Positions 8,454 through 18,866 of a stretch of DNA of 64,000 nucleotides are shown here, in pieces; the stretch's first letter is position 1, and the number at the start of each line of letters is the position of its first letter. The notes beneath the pieces are model-generated. The model was not told the origin of the DNA and ran no database searches. It saw only the letters and a program-made list of their open reading frames with translations. The position numbers and the translations under genes were made by a program. This DNA comes from Phycisphaeraceae bacterium (GTDB lineage Bacteria; Planctomycetota; Phycisphaerae; Phycisphaerales; UBA1924), in contig CP054186.1 of NCBI GenBank assembly GCA_015200025.1, positions 2,616,001-2,680,000 of the forward strand, in the 5' to 3' direction.

Positions 8454-9362
8454 ATGCGTGAGAACCAGTCGGACATCGCGGCGCTCCAGGCGGGGCTGAA
8501 GGCGCGGAAGCCAGCGCGGGATGGCCTGCGCCTCTACACCGCCGATTTCGACTCGGTGTCCCTCGCGGGGTTCTACCGAGGACGCTCGGCGTTCCTGACC
8601 TTGTCGGGACCGTCGCTCACGCAGGTGGACCTCGCGCAGCTCAACAAGCGCGGCATCGTCACGATGGGGGTGAACAACTCCTGGTCCGTGCATCGCCCGA
8701 CGCTTTGGACCTGCGTGGACGATCCCGGGCGCTTCCTCGACACAGGCTGGAAGGACCCCGGCATCCTGAAGTTCGTGCCGACGTGCTGCTGGGACAAGCG
8801 CCTCCGCATCCAGAACCCCGACGGCACCATGCGCAACAGCGCGTTCCGCGTCCGGCAGATGCCGAGCGTCCTGTTCTTCCGCCGCGCCGATCACTTCGAC
8901 CATGAGCGGTTCTTGACGGGCGACTCGGTCCCGTGGGGGAACGACGCCAAGCACGCGGATTCGCTCGGGATCACCGGCAAGCGGAGCGTCATGCTCGTCG
9001 CACTCCGGCTGCTGCACCACCTCGGCTTTGGCACGGTGTACCTGCTCGGTTGCGACTTCAAGATGGCGGCCGACCGCAGGTACGCCTTCGATGAACACCG
9101 AGCACCCAACGCAATCCGGCACAACAACGTCCTGTACGACTCGCTGGCCCGCCGCTTCGAGGCCCTGCGGCCGCACTTCGACAGGCACCGGTTTCGCGTG
9201 ATCAACTGCTCCCCGGGCAGCGAGCTTCAGGCGTTCGACCGCATTGATTATGGGGCGGCGGTGAAGGCCGCGTCCGCCGAGTGCGGAAAGCCCGTGAGCA
9301 CGCAGGGCTGGTACGAACCGAACCCGAAGCCCACGCCTTCCCCGCAGGAGGCCGCCCGATGA
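8454..9362 (+). CDS. Rossmann-type phage protein (DUF115/MptE or glycosyltransferase-like)
   Basis: A 302-residue protein. The N-terminal third has RSAFLTLSGPSLTQVDL followed by GIVTMGVNNSW, the pattern of the DUF115/MptE-like and sialyltransferase-like Rossmann proteins (a GPSL loop after a strand, then a second strand with xNxSW). Further strands carry GFGTVYLLGCDF and FRVINCSPGSEL, also typical. ATG 8454 is chosen over upstream ATGs because these lie in the promoter region of the divergent gene. It may transfer or modify a sugar on a tail or surface structure. Family level only. Confidence 0.6.
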   Translation: MRENQSDIAALQAGLKARKPARDGLRLYTADFDSVSLAGFYRGRSAFLTLSGPSLTQVDLAQLNKRGIVTMGVNNSWSVHRPTLWTCVDDPGRFLDTGWKDPGILKFVPTCCWDKRLRIQNPDGTMRNSAFRVRQMPSVLFFRRADHFDHERFLTGDSVPWGNDAKHADSLGITGKRSVMLVALRLLHHLGFGTVYLLGCDFKMAADRRYAFDEHRAPNAIRHNNVLYDSLARRFEALRPHFDRHRFRVINCSPGSELQAFDRIDYGAAVKAASAECGKPVSTQGWYEPNPKPTPSPQEAAR

Positions 9363-10792
9363 GCGACGGCCCGACCCGATACTACTTATACATCCCCGTG
9401 TGGGCGACGGGTCGTCCGCCGACGGGGGGCGGGTCGAGCAACTACTCCACGCCGTCGGGCTCGACGCCCGAGAGCACCTACTCGACGCCGACCAGCACGC
9501 CGAGCATGCCGCCGAGCTATTCGACGACCGGCGATGTCATCTACACGACGGGCCCCAGCGGAACGCCGACGCTCACGTTCTACACCACCGGCGCCTTCAC
9601 GAGCAACACGTCCGGCACGACGAACACGCCGTCGAGCAGCGGGTCGAGCGATTCCATGTCCTCGGGGTCGTCGGGCTCGAGTAGTGGCATGTCCTCTTCC
9701 GGAACCTCTTCGTCTGGGTCAATGTCGTCCAGCGGCTCGTCCTCCTCGGGATCATCGTCCAGCGGGTCGTCCAGCAGCGGGTCCGGTTCTTCAAGCGGCT
9801 CGGGTTCATCAAGCGGATCGGGGTCCTCAGGTTCGGGCAGCAGCGGCATGTCGAGCGGCGCGTCGTCGGGGGCGAGCAGCGGCATGAGCTCCGGGGCCTC
9901 GTCCGGCGCATCCTCCGGGGGTTCCTCTGGAGGCGGGTCGTCCGGTGGGGGATCGTCCGGCGGTGGTGGTTCGAGCGGGGGCGGCTCCGGCCCCGGTGGC
10001 TCAGGTCCCGGCGGCTCGGGGCCGGGCGGAAGCGGGCCGGGTTCCGGCCCGGGCAGCAACTGCCTGCTGTTCGGCACGCTCGTCCGCCTCGAGGACGGCC
10101 GCCTCACGCCCATCGAGAACCTCAAGCCCGGCGACCGCATCGCCTCGATTCAGGTCCCTGGCCTCGAGGTCGATGTGCCATACCGGGCCCAGTACAACTG
10201 GCTGTCGCACCACGGTCTGCACGGCGCAACGCCCGTCGCGGCCCGCGTGGCCAGCATCCGGCTTGGCGAGCACGACGGCTTCATGGTCATCAACCGCCGC
10301 CTCAAGGCGACGCCGGAACACCCGTTCATGATCCGCCGCGGCGACGAGTGGGGCTTCGCATCCGCCGAGTTCATCCAGCCCGGCGACTTCCTGATCGACG
10401 AGCACATGAACGAAGAGGAGGTCGATTCGGTCGTCCGCGTCGATGCGCCCACCCGCACCGTGGCCATCCACATCCCCGGCACCAACACGCTGCTCGCCGA
10501 GGGCGTGTGGGTCCACAACGACATGCCCGCGACTGCCCAGAGCTCCGGTTCCGGCAGCGCCTCGTCGGGATCAGGGTCCGGCTCTGGAAGTGGGTCCGGC
10601 TCGGGCTCGGGGTCCATGTCCGGTTCGAGCGGCTCGTCCAGCAGCGGGTCGTCGTCCGGCAGCAAGTCGAGCGGGTCGTCCTCGTTCTCGACCTCCGGCT
10701 CGATGTCGGGGTCGTCTTCGTCCGGTAGTGGCTCGGGGAGCATGAGCGGGTTGAGCTCGAGCGGTGGCGGGACGGGGACTTTCTCGATCTGA
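9359..10792 (+). CDS. Ser/Gly-rich protein with central Hint (intein-like) domain
   Basis: A 477-residue protein overlapping the previous stop (ATGA). Residues 1-90 are Thr/Ser/Pro-rich and 93-233 almost only Ser and Gly. At about 235-387 lies a Hint domain: Cys235 in NCLLFGTLVRLEDG, the turn IENLKPGDRI, the block-B-like TPEHPF, and a C-terminal VWVHND with the splicing His-Asn pair. A second Ser/Gly tract follows to the end. After the HN the residue is Asp, not Cys, Ser or Thr, so full trans-esterification splicing is unlikely; cleavage as in bacterial intein-like domains is possible. It is the last gene of the phage module. Confidence 0.8.
   Translation: MSDGPTRYYLYIPVWATGRPPTGGGSSNYSTPSGSTPESTYSTPTSTPSMPPSYSTTGDVIYTTGPSGTPTLTFYTTGAFTSNTSGTTNTPSSSGSSDSMSSGSSGSSSGMSSSGTSSSGSMSSSGSSSSGSSSSGSSSSGSGSSSGSGSSSGSGSSGSGSSGMSSGASSGASSGMSSGASSGASSGGSSGGGSSGGGSSGGGGSSGGGSGPGGSGPGGSGPGGSGPGSGPGSNCLLFGTLVRLEDGRLTPIENLKPGDRIASIQVPGLEVDVPYRAQYNWLSHHGLHGATPVAARVASIRLGEHDGFMVINRRLKATPEHPFMIRRGDEWGFASAEFIQPGDFLIDEHMNEEEVDSVVRVDAPTRTVAIHIPGTNTLLAEGVWVHNDMPATAQSSGSGSASSGSGSGSGSGSGSGSGSMSGSSGSSSSGSSSGSKSSGSSSFSTSGSMSGSSSSGSGSGSMSGLSSSGGGTGTFSI
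9634..10050 (+). repeat. Low-complexity Ser/Gly-coding tract upstream of the Hint domain
   Basis: Irregular short repeats of TCG/AGC/TCC serine and GGG/GGC/GGA glycine codons. They encode a flexible (SG)n linker, ending with GPGGSG repeats at 9990-10050. Codon choice varies, so it is protein-level rather than exact DNA repetition. Confidence 0.8.
10533..10775 (+). repeat. Low-complexity Ser/Gly-coding tract downstream of the Hint domain
   Basis: A second Ser/Gly-coding stretch following the His-Asn pair of the Hint domain. It mirrors the upstream tract, so the domain is embedded between two near-identical low-complexity arms, as if inserted into one linker. Confidence 0.75.
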
Positions 10793-10805
10793 TTCTTCGT
10801 GCTCC

Positions 10806-13040
<2,235 letters not shown>

Positions 13041-13139
13041 ACCTGCTGCCCCGATTGCCGAGAGTTCCGTTCTTTGCAGAGTCCGCCGTCTGCTGGCGAT
13101 TGAAGCCGGCCCGCGGCGAGCCTAACCGTCGCGTCCCGC

Positions 13140-13171
13140 TTGACCTTGCACCTTACTTGAAGGTGTAGGCT
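13140..13171 (+). promoter_or_regulatory. MerR-type promoter/operator
   Basis: The -35 TTGACC (13140-13145) and -10 TAGGCT (13166-13171) are separated by 20 bases, the over-long spacing typical of MerR-controlled promoters. Between them lies the dyad ACCTT-ACTTG-AAGGT (13150-13164), very close to operators of CueR/HmrR-type regulators. The merR start is only ten bases after the -10 box, giving an almost leaderless message. Confidence 0.8.
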
Positions 13172-13180
13172 ACTGCACCA

Positions 13181-13753
13181 ATGCCCCCTGGCGCCCCATC
13201 CAAGCACGAGTTCCTGACCGTGGGCAAGGCCGCGCGCCTCGCAGGCGTGCCCGCCTCGACGGTTCGCTTCTACGAGCGAGAAGGGCTGGTTGCTCCCGCG
13301 GCCAAATCCCCGGCGGGGTACCGTCTCTACGACGGCGAGGCGGTCGCCCGGCTTCGGTTTGTGCGCGCTGCCCAGGGCATCGGTCTGCCGCTGAAGGACA
13401 TCCGCGCCGTCCTGGAAATGGACGCACGAACGAGCCGCGCCCAGATGCGCACCCTGCTCGAATCGCGGCTGCAGCAAGTCGAGACCAAGCTGAAACAACT
13501 GACCACTGTCCGCGACGCGCTCACCAGCGCGCTGGCTCGTTGCCGGCGTTCTGGCACAGCGGACTGCTGTTCCGTACTCGTGTCCTTGAGCGTGAAGGCG
13601 AGCGATCCAATAGGAGTTGACGATCATGAAGCACTGCACTTGCAAGACGGCCGCGGCGACCGCCCTCTCCGCGGCAGGCCTCCTGGGAGCAGCCGCCGGG
13701 TGCCAGAGCGCGGCGACGCCCGGGAACGGCGCACGGGCACTCGTCAGCGCTGA
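13181..13753 (+). CDS. MerR-family metal-responsive regulator
   Basis: A 190-residue reading frame whose first 133 or so residues are a standard MerR protein: a winged helix-turn-helix (VGKAARLAGVPASTVRFYER, then AGYRLYD), a dimerisation helix, and a Cys-rich effector loop CRRSGTADCCSV near residues 124-134. It probably senses Cu(I), Zn or Cd and activates its own promoter. The last 55 or so residues read through the next gene and look non-native. A stop in the +1 register at 13611 suggests a single-base shift removed the natural end. The divergent copA may share control. Confidence 0.8.
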   Translation: MPPGAPSKHEFLTVGKAARLAGVPASTVRFYEREGLVAPAAKSPAGYRLYDGEAVARLRFVRAAQGIGLPLKDIRAVLEMDARTSRAQMRTLLESRLQQVETKLKQLTTVRDALTSALARCRRSGTADCCSVLVSLSVKASDPIGVDDHEALHLQDGRGDRPLRGRPPGSSRRVPERGDARERRTGTRQR

Positions 13754-13883
13754 GCGGGAGGACTGCCCGGGCAAGATCGTGTGCCCGATCACCGGCGAGC
13801 TCATCTGCGCAGACCGGTGCCCGGCCGAGGCGGGAGCGGCGCTTGCAAGCGGCACGCGATCGTGCTGCGCACCCCGGGAGTAA
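13626..13883 (+). CDS. Small Cys-rich lipoprotein of the metal island
   Basis: An 85-residue protein starting at ATG 13626, nine bases after AGGAG (13612-13616); TTG at 13617 is too close to the RBS. The signal peptide (about 8-27) ends in a lipobox-like AAGC. The mature part carries three cysteine groups (CPITGE, ICADRCP, SCCAP). The CPITGE motif recalls CPISGE in the protein at 22784-23554. It overlaps the 3' part of merR and is likely co-transcribed. Metal binding in the periplasm is inferred. Confidence 0.6.
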   Translation: MKHCTCKTAAATALSAAGLLGAAAGCQSAATPGNGARALVSAEREDCPGKIVCPITGELICADRCPAEAGAALASGTRSCCAPRE

Positions 13884-13941
13884 GACCTGCCGGCGTCGTC
13901 CAGATCCGGCGGCCGTACCGGTCGTGCAGGACTGCTCAAAC

Positions 13942-14718
13942 TCAGTGGTGCTTGTACCATCCCACTCCCTTGATGTCGTTCCAGGCGTTGGTCTGGTGAC
14001 AGAGGAAACATTGCGCCACGTCGGCGTGCATGACGCCGGCCACTTTCATCGATACCATCTCAAAGTGCATCATGTAGTGGCTCGGCGGCGCCTGGTGACA
14101 CTGTGCGCAGTCGGTCGAGAGCGGCGAGGGGTGCCGGAACTCGGAGATTGTCCACCCCCCCTGCGCGGCGCTCGTCGCGTGGCAGGACGCGCAGTCGCGG
14201 CCGAAGAGCGTGCGGTGCGGGTCCTGGTTCGCGTGGCAGGTGAAGCAGTCGAGGGCCGTCTCCTGCGGACTGATCCGCGGGTGCTGCACGGGCAGTGAGC
14301 GCAGCGCCACCGCCGCAGGCGCCGTCAAGGACGCCGCGCCCAGCCGGACGAGCACGGCGTGGTCCATCGCCGTCGGGCGGCTCTCCGCGCCCATGTGCTC
14401 GACGTGGCACCCGCGGCAATCGCCCGCGCCGGCACCGAGGCCGGCGTGGAACGCCGTCGGCTGCCGGGCGAGGATGGTCGGTGCGTTCGCGTGGCACGCG
14501 ATGCACTTGTCCGCCGTGGGTCCGGCGTGCGGCGTGTGGCACGACTCGCAGTCCCCGGAGAGGAACGCGTGCTTCCCAGACAGCGCACCGGGGTCAACGA
14601 AGGCTTGCCAGCCGGGCACCGAGGAGGCGCCGTCCCGATGGGCGGCGAATGGCAGCATCGCCGCGAAGCCCAGAGCCCCCAGGGTCACGGCCGCGTAGAT
14701 GATCTCTATTCGCTTCAT
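13942..14718 (-). CDS. Heptaheme c-type cytochrome
   Basis: A 258-residue exported protein with a signal peptide or N-terminal anchor (residues 3-22). It has seven CxxCH haem-binding motifs: CESCH, CIACH, CRGCH, CFTCH, CASCH, CAQCH, CFLCH. It resembles NapC/NrfH and doubled cytochrome c3-like electron-transfer proteins and would carry electrons in the periplasm. ATG at 14718 overlaps the stop of the cytochrome b-like gene (ATGA), so the two are coupled. It is the last gene of a five-gene minus-strand operon. Confidence 0.85.
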   Translation of the reverse strand: MKRIEIIYAAVTLGALGFAAMLPFAAHRDGASSVPGWQAFVDPGALSGKHAFLSGDCESCHTPHAGPTADKCIACHANAPTILARQPTAFHAGLGAGAGDCRGCHVEHMGAESRPTAMDHAVLVRLGAASLTAPAAVALRSLPVQHPRISPQETALDCFTCHANQDPHRTLFGRDCASCHATSAAQGGWTISEFRHPSPLSTDCAQCHQAPPSHYMMHFEMVSMKVAGVMHADVAQCFLCHQTNAWNDIKGVGWYKHH

Positions 14719-15470
14719 GCGAGCCACCGGATGCCGAAATACCAAGCCGACCAGATGTGAATGAACAGCAGCGCGTAGAGCACGATGGCGACCAGGATGT
14801 GACACGCCAGCCATTTGGCGAAGGTGGCCTTGGCCGCCTCGCGCGTCTTGAGGGAATACTCGATGTCTGCCATCGACTCGGACAGGCGCACGGCTCGCCA
14901 GGCCGCGGGCCGGTCGTCACTCCCGCTTCGTCGGAAGACGAACGGGGCGATCAGCCGTCCGAAGAATCCCGCCAGCGGCCGGAGGGCCTGGGCTTGGTCC
15001 GGGCTCTGCACGAGCGCATCGGCCGCCCGTTCGTACTCACCGCGGAGGCCGGCCAGGAGCTTCTGCTGCTCGCGGGCACCGCTTGTGATCTGGCCCATGA
15101 GGTAGCGCCCGACAAATCCGCTGAGGGCGACGATGATCATCATCAGTGTTAGGGCGATCCCGAGCGGGCTCTGGAAACGGTGGCCGGTATGGAGCACCCC
15201 CAGGATCGGCGCCAGCACGCCGGCGTAGATATGCACCGCGAGCAAGGTGCGCATCGTTACCGCCGCGGTGACCGTTCGTTTCAGGGGCGGAACACGCTTA
15301 ACGATCAGGTACGCGAGCGGGACCAGCATGAGTGCGGCAGCGGAGACGCCCAGCACCCCGCCGGCGAGGCTCCCCGGGAACCTGGGGTCTCGATGGACGT
15401 AGAAGCCCAGCGTCAGCACGACGAGCAGCGCAAATAGGGCGCTCACGATCACGCGCTCTCGCTCTTGCAT
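14715..15470 (-). CDS. Cytochrome b-like integral membrane protein
   Basis: A 251-residue protein with six or so membrane helices. Helix-embedded or helix-end histidines (LAVHIYAG, LGVLHTGHRF, LACHILVA, LLFIHIWSAWY) are placed like the haem ligands of di-haem b cytochromes. A soluble loop of about 60 residues (130-200) lies between helices 4 and 5. It starts three bases after the reductase stop and overlaps the multihaem cytochrome. It would pass electrons across the membrane from the reductase to the periplasmic cytochrome. Confidence 0.7.
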   Translation of the reverse strand: MQERERVIVSALFALLVVLTLGFYVHRDPRFPGSLAGGVLGVSAAALMLVPLAYLIVKRVPPLKRTVTAAVTMRTLLAVHIYAGVLAPILGVLHTGHRFQSPLGIALTLMMIIVALSGFVGRYLMGQITSGAREQQKLLAGLRGEYERAADALVQSPDQAQALRPLAGFFGRLIAPFVFRRSGSDDRPAAWRAVRLSESMADIEYSLKTREAAKATFAKWLACHILVAIVLYALLFIHIWSAWYFGIRWLA

Positions 15471-15473
15471 CGC

Positions 15474-17186
15474 TCAGGCCTCCACTTCCAGGTGCTCTTT
15501 GGACTTCGCCTGGCACGCGAGGATGATCCCCCGTGCCTTCTCCTCGGCGGCCAGGGCGTCCTCCACCGCCATCGTCACATGCCCCTGCAGGAGCTTCACC
15601 TTGCACAGCCCGCACGTTCCAACCCGACACGAGTAATCGATTGAGACGCCCACGTGCTCTGCGGCCTCGAGAACCGACGTGTCCGGAGGCAGCGGCGCCG
15701 TCTTGCCCGAGATGGTGAAGGACACGGCGGGCGTCGAAGCCGCCGGCGCTTCGGCCATCGCGGCTTGCACGGCCGCCTGCCGCTCCTGGGCCTTCTGTGC
15801 AGGTCCGAAGGCCTCGATCCGGATGTTCTCGGGCGCGACGCCCAGCCCGAGCAGCACGGTCCGCGTCGCTTCCATCATGGCGGGCGGCCCGCACATGTGC
15901 ACGCGCCGTGTGGCCACCTCCGGCACGTTCTGGGCGATGAGCTCCTTGGTCACACGGCCGGTAGGCCCGGTCCAGGAGCTCCCATCCGGGCGGCTCATCG
16001 TGGCAACCACGTGGAGATACGGGTGACGCTCCTGGAGATACTCCAACTCTGCCCGGAACAGATAGTCCTCGGGGGCACGGAACCCAAGCACGAGGTAGAT
16101 CGGCTTGCCCCAGCCGCGGTCGGTGAGGTAGCGCACGACGCTCATGAGCGGCGTCGCCCCGACCCCGGCGCCGATGAGCACGATGCTGTCGGCCTCCGCC
16201 CCCGTGAACGTGAATACGCCCTGGGGTGCGGCGATCTGCAGGAGCGCACCCTCGCGGGTCTGGTCGCAGAGGATCCGCGACACCAGCCCGTTCTCTTCTC
16301 GTTTGACGGTGAGTTCGACGTAGTCACGCTGGGCCGGCGAGGATGCGATCGTGTAGGCGCGCTTCGCGGTCTTGCCCTCGTGGGCGACGGTCAGGGTGAG
16401 GAACTGCCCGGCCAGGAAGTTGAACGGGATGGGACCACCGGCGGCGTCGACCAGCCTGAATGTCCTGATCTGCGGGGTCTCGTTGAACACCCGGGTGACG
16501 CGGAGCGAGCCACCCCAGGAGCGCGGCGGGGCGGTCGCGAGCTGCCTAAGAAGCGCGGCCGCCCGCCGCATCTTGAGGAAGTACATCGCGATCATGGCCG
16601 CGGCGAAGGCGATGAGCAGCGCCATCGCCGCCAGGTGCGCCCAGGAGAAGCCCCACAGCCCGTGCGTCGCGGCGGGCGGCGGGGGCCCGGGCAGGTTCAT
16701 CTGGCTCTTGAACCACTCCGCCGCCAGGGCGCGCGGGTCGTTCCCCTCGGCCAGCGCGCGGTGGGCCGCCAGCCCGCTGTCGAACCTGGCGAGGCCCTCC
16801 CGGAGCTTGGCGACCGCGTCCTGCATCGCCGCGTAGTCCGACCCGGGAGCGGACCGGACGAGCAGGTCCAGCCCATCGGCCATGAGCCGCGTGCCGCTCT
16901 CCATCCGCTCGTGGGCGGCGCGCTGCACCTCTTCCCGCCGTTCCGGCGGGAGGTCCGGCAGGTTAATCAGCGTGGGGTAGAGCTGGTTGGGCGGGGGCCC
17001 GTGCATCCCCTCCATCATCTGCCCCATTCCCTGCATCGCGTCCTGTGGCTGCGCCGCTGGCGTGCCGGGGGCGGCCGGTGGCGCCGGCGGATGGTGCGCC
17101 GCGTGCTCTTCGGGGGTGACCTGCCCGTTCGCGGCGGGTGCGAAGATGGAGACCGAGATGATCAATGTGCGGCCGAGTCGCCTCAT
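15474..17186 (-). CDS. Membrane-anchored flavin/2Fe-2S oxidoreductase
   Basis: A 570-residue protein. A signal peptide and an exported N-terminal domain (about 20-175, with a Met/Pro-rich stretch) lead to one membrane helix (about 180-205). Then come an FAD-binding barrel with RAYTIASSP, an NAD-binding domain with LIGAGVGATPLMS and HMCGPPAMM, and a C-terminal plant-type ferredoxin domain with DYSCRVGTCGLC and ILACQ as cluster ligands. It resembles Vanillate/NqrF-type reductases fused behind a periplasmic sensor-like part. It likely oxidises NAD(P)H and reduces the neighbouring cytochrome b. Its ATG overlaps the previous stop. Confidence 0.8.
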   Translation of the reverse strand: MRRLGRTLIISVSIFAPAANGQVTPEEHAAHHPPAPPAAPGTPAAQPQDAMQGMGQMMEGMHGPPPNQLYPTLINLPDLPPERREEVQRAAHERMESGTRLMADGLDLLVRSAPGSDYAAMQDAVAKLREGLARFDSGLAAHRALAEGNDPRALAAEWFKSQMNLPGPPPPAATHGLWGFSWAHLAAMALLIAFAAAMIAMYFLKMRRAAALLRQLATAPPRSWGGSLRVTRVFNETPQIRTFRLVDAAGGPIPFNFLAGQFLTLTVAHEGKTAKRAYTIASSPAQRDYVELTVKREENGLVSRILCDQTREGALLQIAAPQGVFTFTGAEADSIVLIGAGVGATPLMSVVRYLTDRGWGKPIYLVLGFRAPEDYLFRAELEYLQERHPYLHVVATMSRPDGSSWTGPTGRVTKELIAQNVPEVATRRVHMCGPPAMMEATRTVLLGLGVAPENIRIEAFGPAQKAQERQAAVQAAMAEAPAASTPAVSFTISGKTAPLPPDTSVLEAAEHVGVSIDYSCRVGTCGLCKVKLLQGHVTMAVEDALAAEEKARGIILACQAKSKEHLEVEA

Positions 17187-17602
17187 GGATGCACGCTCCC
17201 TCCGGACCGTTCCGCGGCATTGGCCCGGCGGATGACCTCGTCGCGCTGGGCGCGGCGCCAGTTGGCGATCGCCGCGAGCCGGCCGGCGGCGATGCCCACC
17301 GTGAAGTAGACCCCGACCATGCCGTACTGGTCCGGGTTGGCCATCGCCGAGTCTCGCCACGACCACAGCAGGTGGGAGACGTACACCGCGCTGACCGCCG
17401 CGGCGGCCAGGATGCCGCCGCGGACGGCGAACGCGCCAGACGCGATCAGGACCGGGATGAGGAAAAGCCCGGCGAGGACGACGTGCAGCCCGTGCACCGA
17501 GTGCGCGCGGGTCCCGAGCAGAAAGTGGGCGGCCCCGATCGCCACGATCCAGACGACCGTGCGCGCCTTAGCGGATGTTCTCTCGGCTTCGAACTCGTAC
17601 AT
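17183..17602 (-). CDS. Four-helix membrane protein
   Basis: A 139-residue protein with four hydrophobic helices (about 15-30, 36-58, 62-82, 95-112) and a charged C-terminal tail. Conserved-looking histidines sit in GAAHFLLG and HSVHGLHV. It resembles the membrane half of some sensor kinases but lacks any kinase part. It overlaps the reductase gene by four bases and follows the Spy-like gene by 49 bases, so it belongs to the same operon. Function unknown. Confidence 0.6.
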   Translation of the reverse strand: MYEFEAERTSAKARTVVWIVAIGAAHFLLGTRAHSVHGLHVVLAGLFLIPVLIASGAFAVRGGILAAAAVSAVYVSHLLWSWRDSAMANPDQYGMVGVYFTVGIAAGRLAAIANWRRAQRDEVIRRANAAERSGGSVHP

Positions 17603-17651
17603 GGGCGGGTGGCTCGCTAGAAGATGGCGGGGGTGCTCAGCGTGCTGGCGG

Positions 17652-18593
17652 TCACATGTGGCCGCCCATGCCGCCTTGTTGCGGCTGCGCGGCGGGGGCG
17701 TGGGGGGGCGCTTGGGCGGGAGCGGGCGGGAGCATCCCGGTGAGTTGCTGGCGCTGCTCGTCGGTCAGAACTCCGGCGGCTGCGCCCACCGCGCGGATAA
17801 ACGCAAGCCGCTGATCGCCCCGGAGCTGCTCGATCTCCCGCACCTTCGCGTCGATCTTGGCCGCGTCGGGGCTGTCCGCAGCGGTGAGGTCCCAGAGTTC
17901 CTGCTCACCCTGATCGATGGCGCGTTGTGCGGTTGCCTGCTCCATCATGGCCTTCTCGCGGGCCTGCCCCAGCCGGGCCTGCTGGTCGGTGGTCAGCGTG
18001 ATGTGCTCGGGATGATCGAGGAAGAAGCCCGTTGCCCCGACGTGGTAGATGTGCGAAGCGCCCGGGAAGCCCGGCAAGGCCGAGACCTGCATCGCGGGCA
18101 TGGGCATCGATCCCATCTTGTCCATCCCCATCATGCCCATGCCGGGCCCCATCGGCATCTCCATGCCGCCCATCATCTGCTCCATCATGCCCATCATTCC
18201 GCCCATGCCACTGCCGCCGCTCATCCCCGCCTGGCCGCCGCCGGGCATGCCGGACATGCCCGGCATGCCGCCCTGCATCGGCTGGCCTCGCATCCGCATA
18301 CGGCCCATCGGTCCGGCGCCGCTCTGCGGCGGCGCGGCCTGAGCTGCGGGGGCAGAGTGCCCCTGGGTAAGCGCCGCCTCGAGCCGCGCAACCTGGGCGC
18401 GCAGTTCCGCGATCTGATCGACGAGAGCCGCGGTCTGATCGGTCGGCGGAGTGTGCGGCGCGGTCGCGGGCTGGGGATGCGTGTGCGCCGGCGCGTTCGA
18501 CGGCTGGCCGCCTTGCGCAAGAGCGCTCGCGCCTGCGAGTGAGGAGAGGACCGCCGCGGCGGCCGCGGCAACAGTGCGAGTCTTCATCATCAT
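17652..18593 (-). CDS. Met-rich periplasmic Spy/CpxP-like protein
   Basis: A 313-residue exported protein; AAGGAG lies ahead of the ATG at 18593. After a signal peptide (to about residue 26) and a short coiled coil (50-70) there is a striking Met/Gly region (about 95-170; PMQGGMPGMSGMPGG, GMGGMMGMMEQMMGG) that could bind many Cu(I) or Ag(I) ions. The C-terminal part has LTTDQQARLGQAREKAM and LTDEQRQQLTGM, the LTxxQ repeats of Spy/CpxP chaperones. It heads the electron-transfer operon. A copper-buffering chaperone role is inferred. Confidence 0.75.
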   Translation of the reverse strand: MMMKTRTVAAAAAAVLSSLAGASALAQGGQPSNAPAHTHPQPATAPHTPPTDQTAALVDQIAELRAQVARLEAALTQGHSAPAAQAAPPQSGAGPMGRMRMRGQPMQGGMPGMSGMPGGGQAGMSGGSGMGGMMGMMEQMMGGMEMPMGPGMGMMGMDKMGSMPMPAMQVSALPGFPGASHIYHVGATGFFLDHPEHITLTTDQQARLGQAREKAMMEQATAQRAIDQGEQELWDLTAADSPDAAKIDAKVREIEQLRGDQRLAFIRAVGAAAGVLTDEQRQQLTGMLPPAPAQAPPHAPAAQPQQGGMGGHM

Positions 18594-18866
18594 GACCGAT
18601 CTCCTTGTGTGAGAGAGGAAGCTGTTCGCGGTTCGACGGCTTGAACCCAAGACACCGGCGACTCGGTCCGAGCCGCCGGGCCGCAGAGAAGCAGCGGGAC
18701 CGGGCGTGGCCGCCGAAGCGGGGTGGGGCCCGCCGCATGAGAACCCCGCCTGAAATGACCTCGATTTCACCGTTCGTTCACCGCCGCGGCGGACGTGCGG
18801 TCGTATAAATGACAGGGTGCGCCCGCGGGGCGCCGAGCATCCAACACCAAGAGAAAGGACACCGCC

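Noticed and set aside
9634..10775. Dense short DNA repeats that might suggest a CRISPR or satellite array
   Set aside because: The repeats are irregular, have no spacer structure and encode an unbroken Ser/Gly protein frame.
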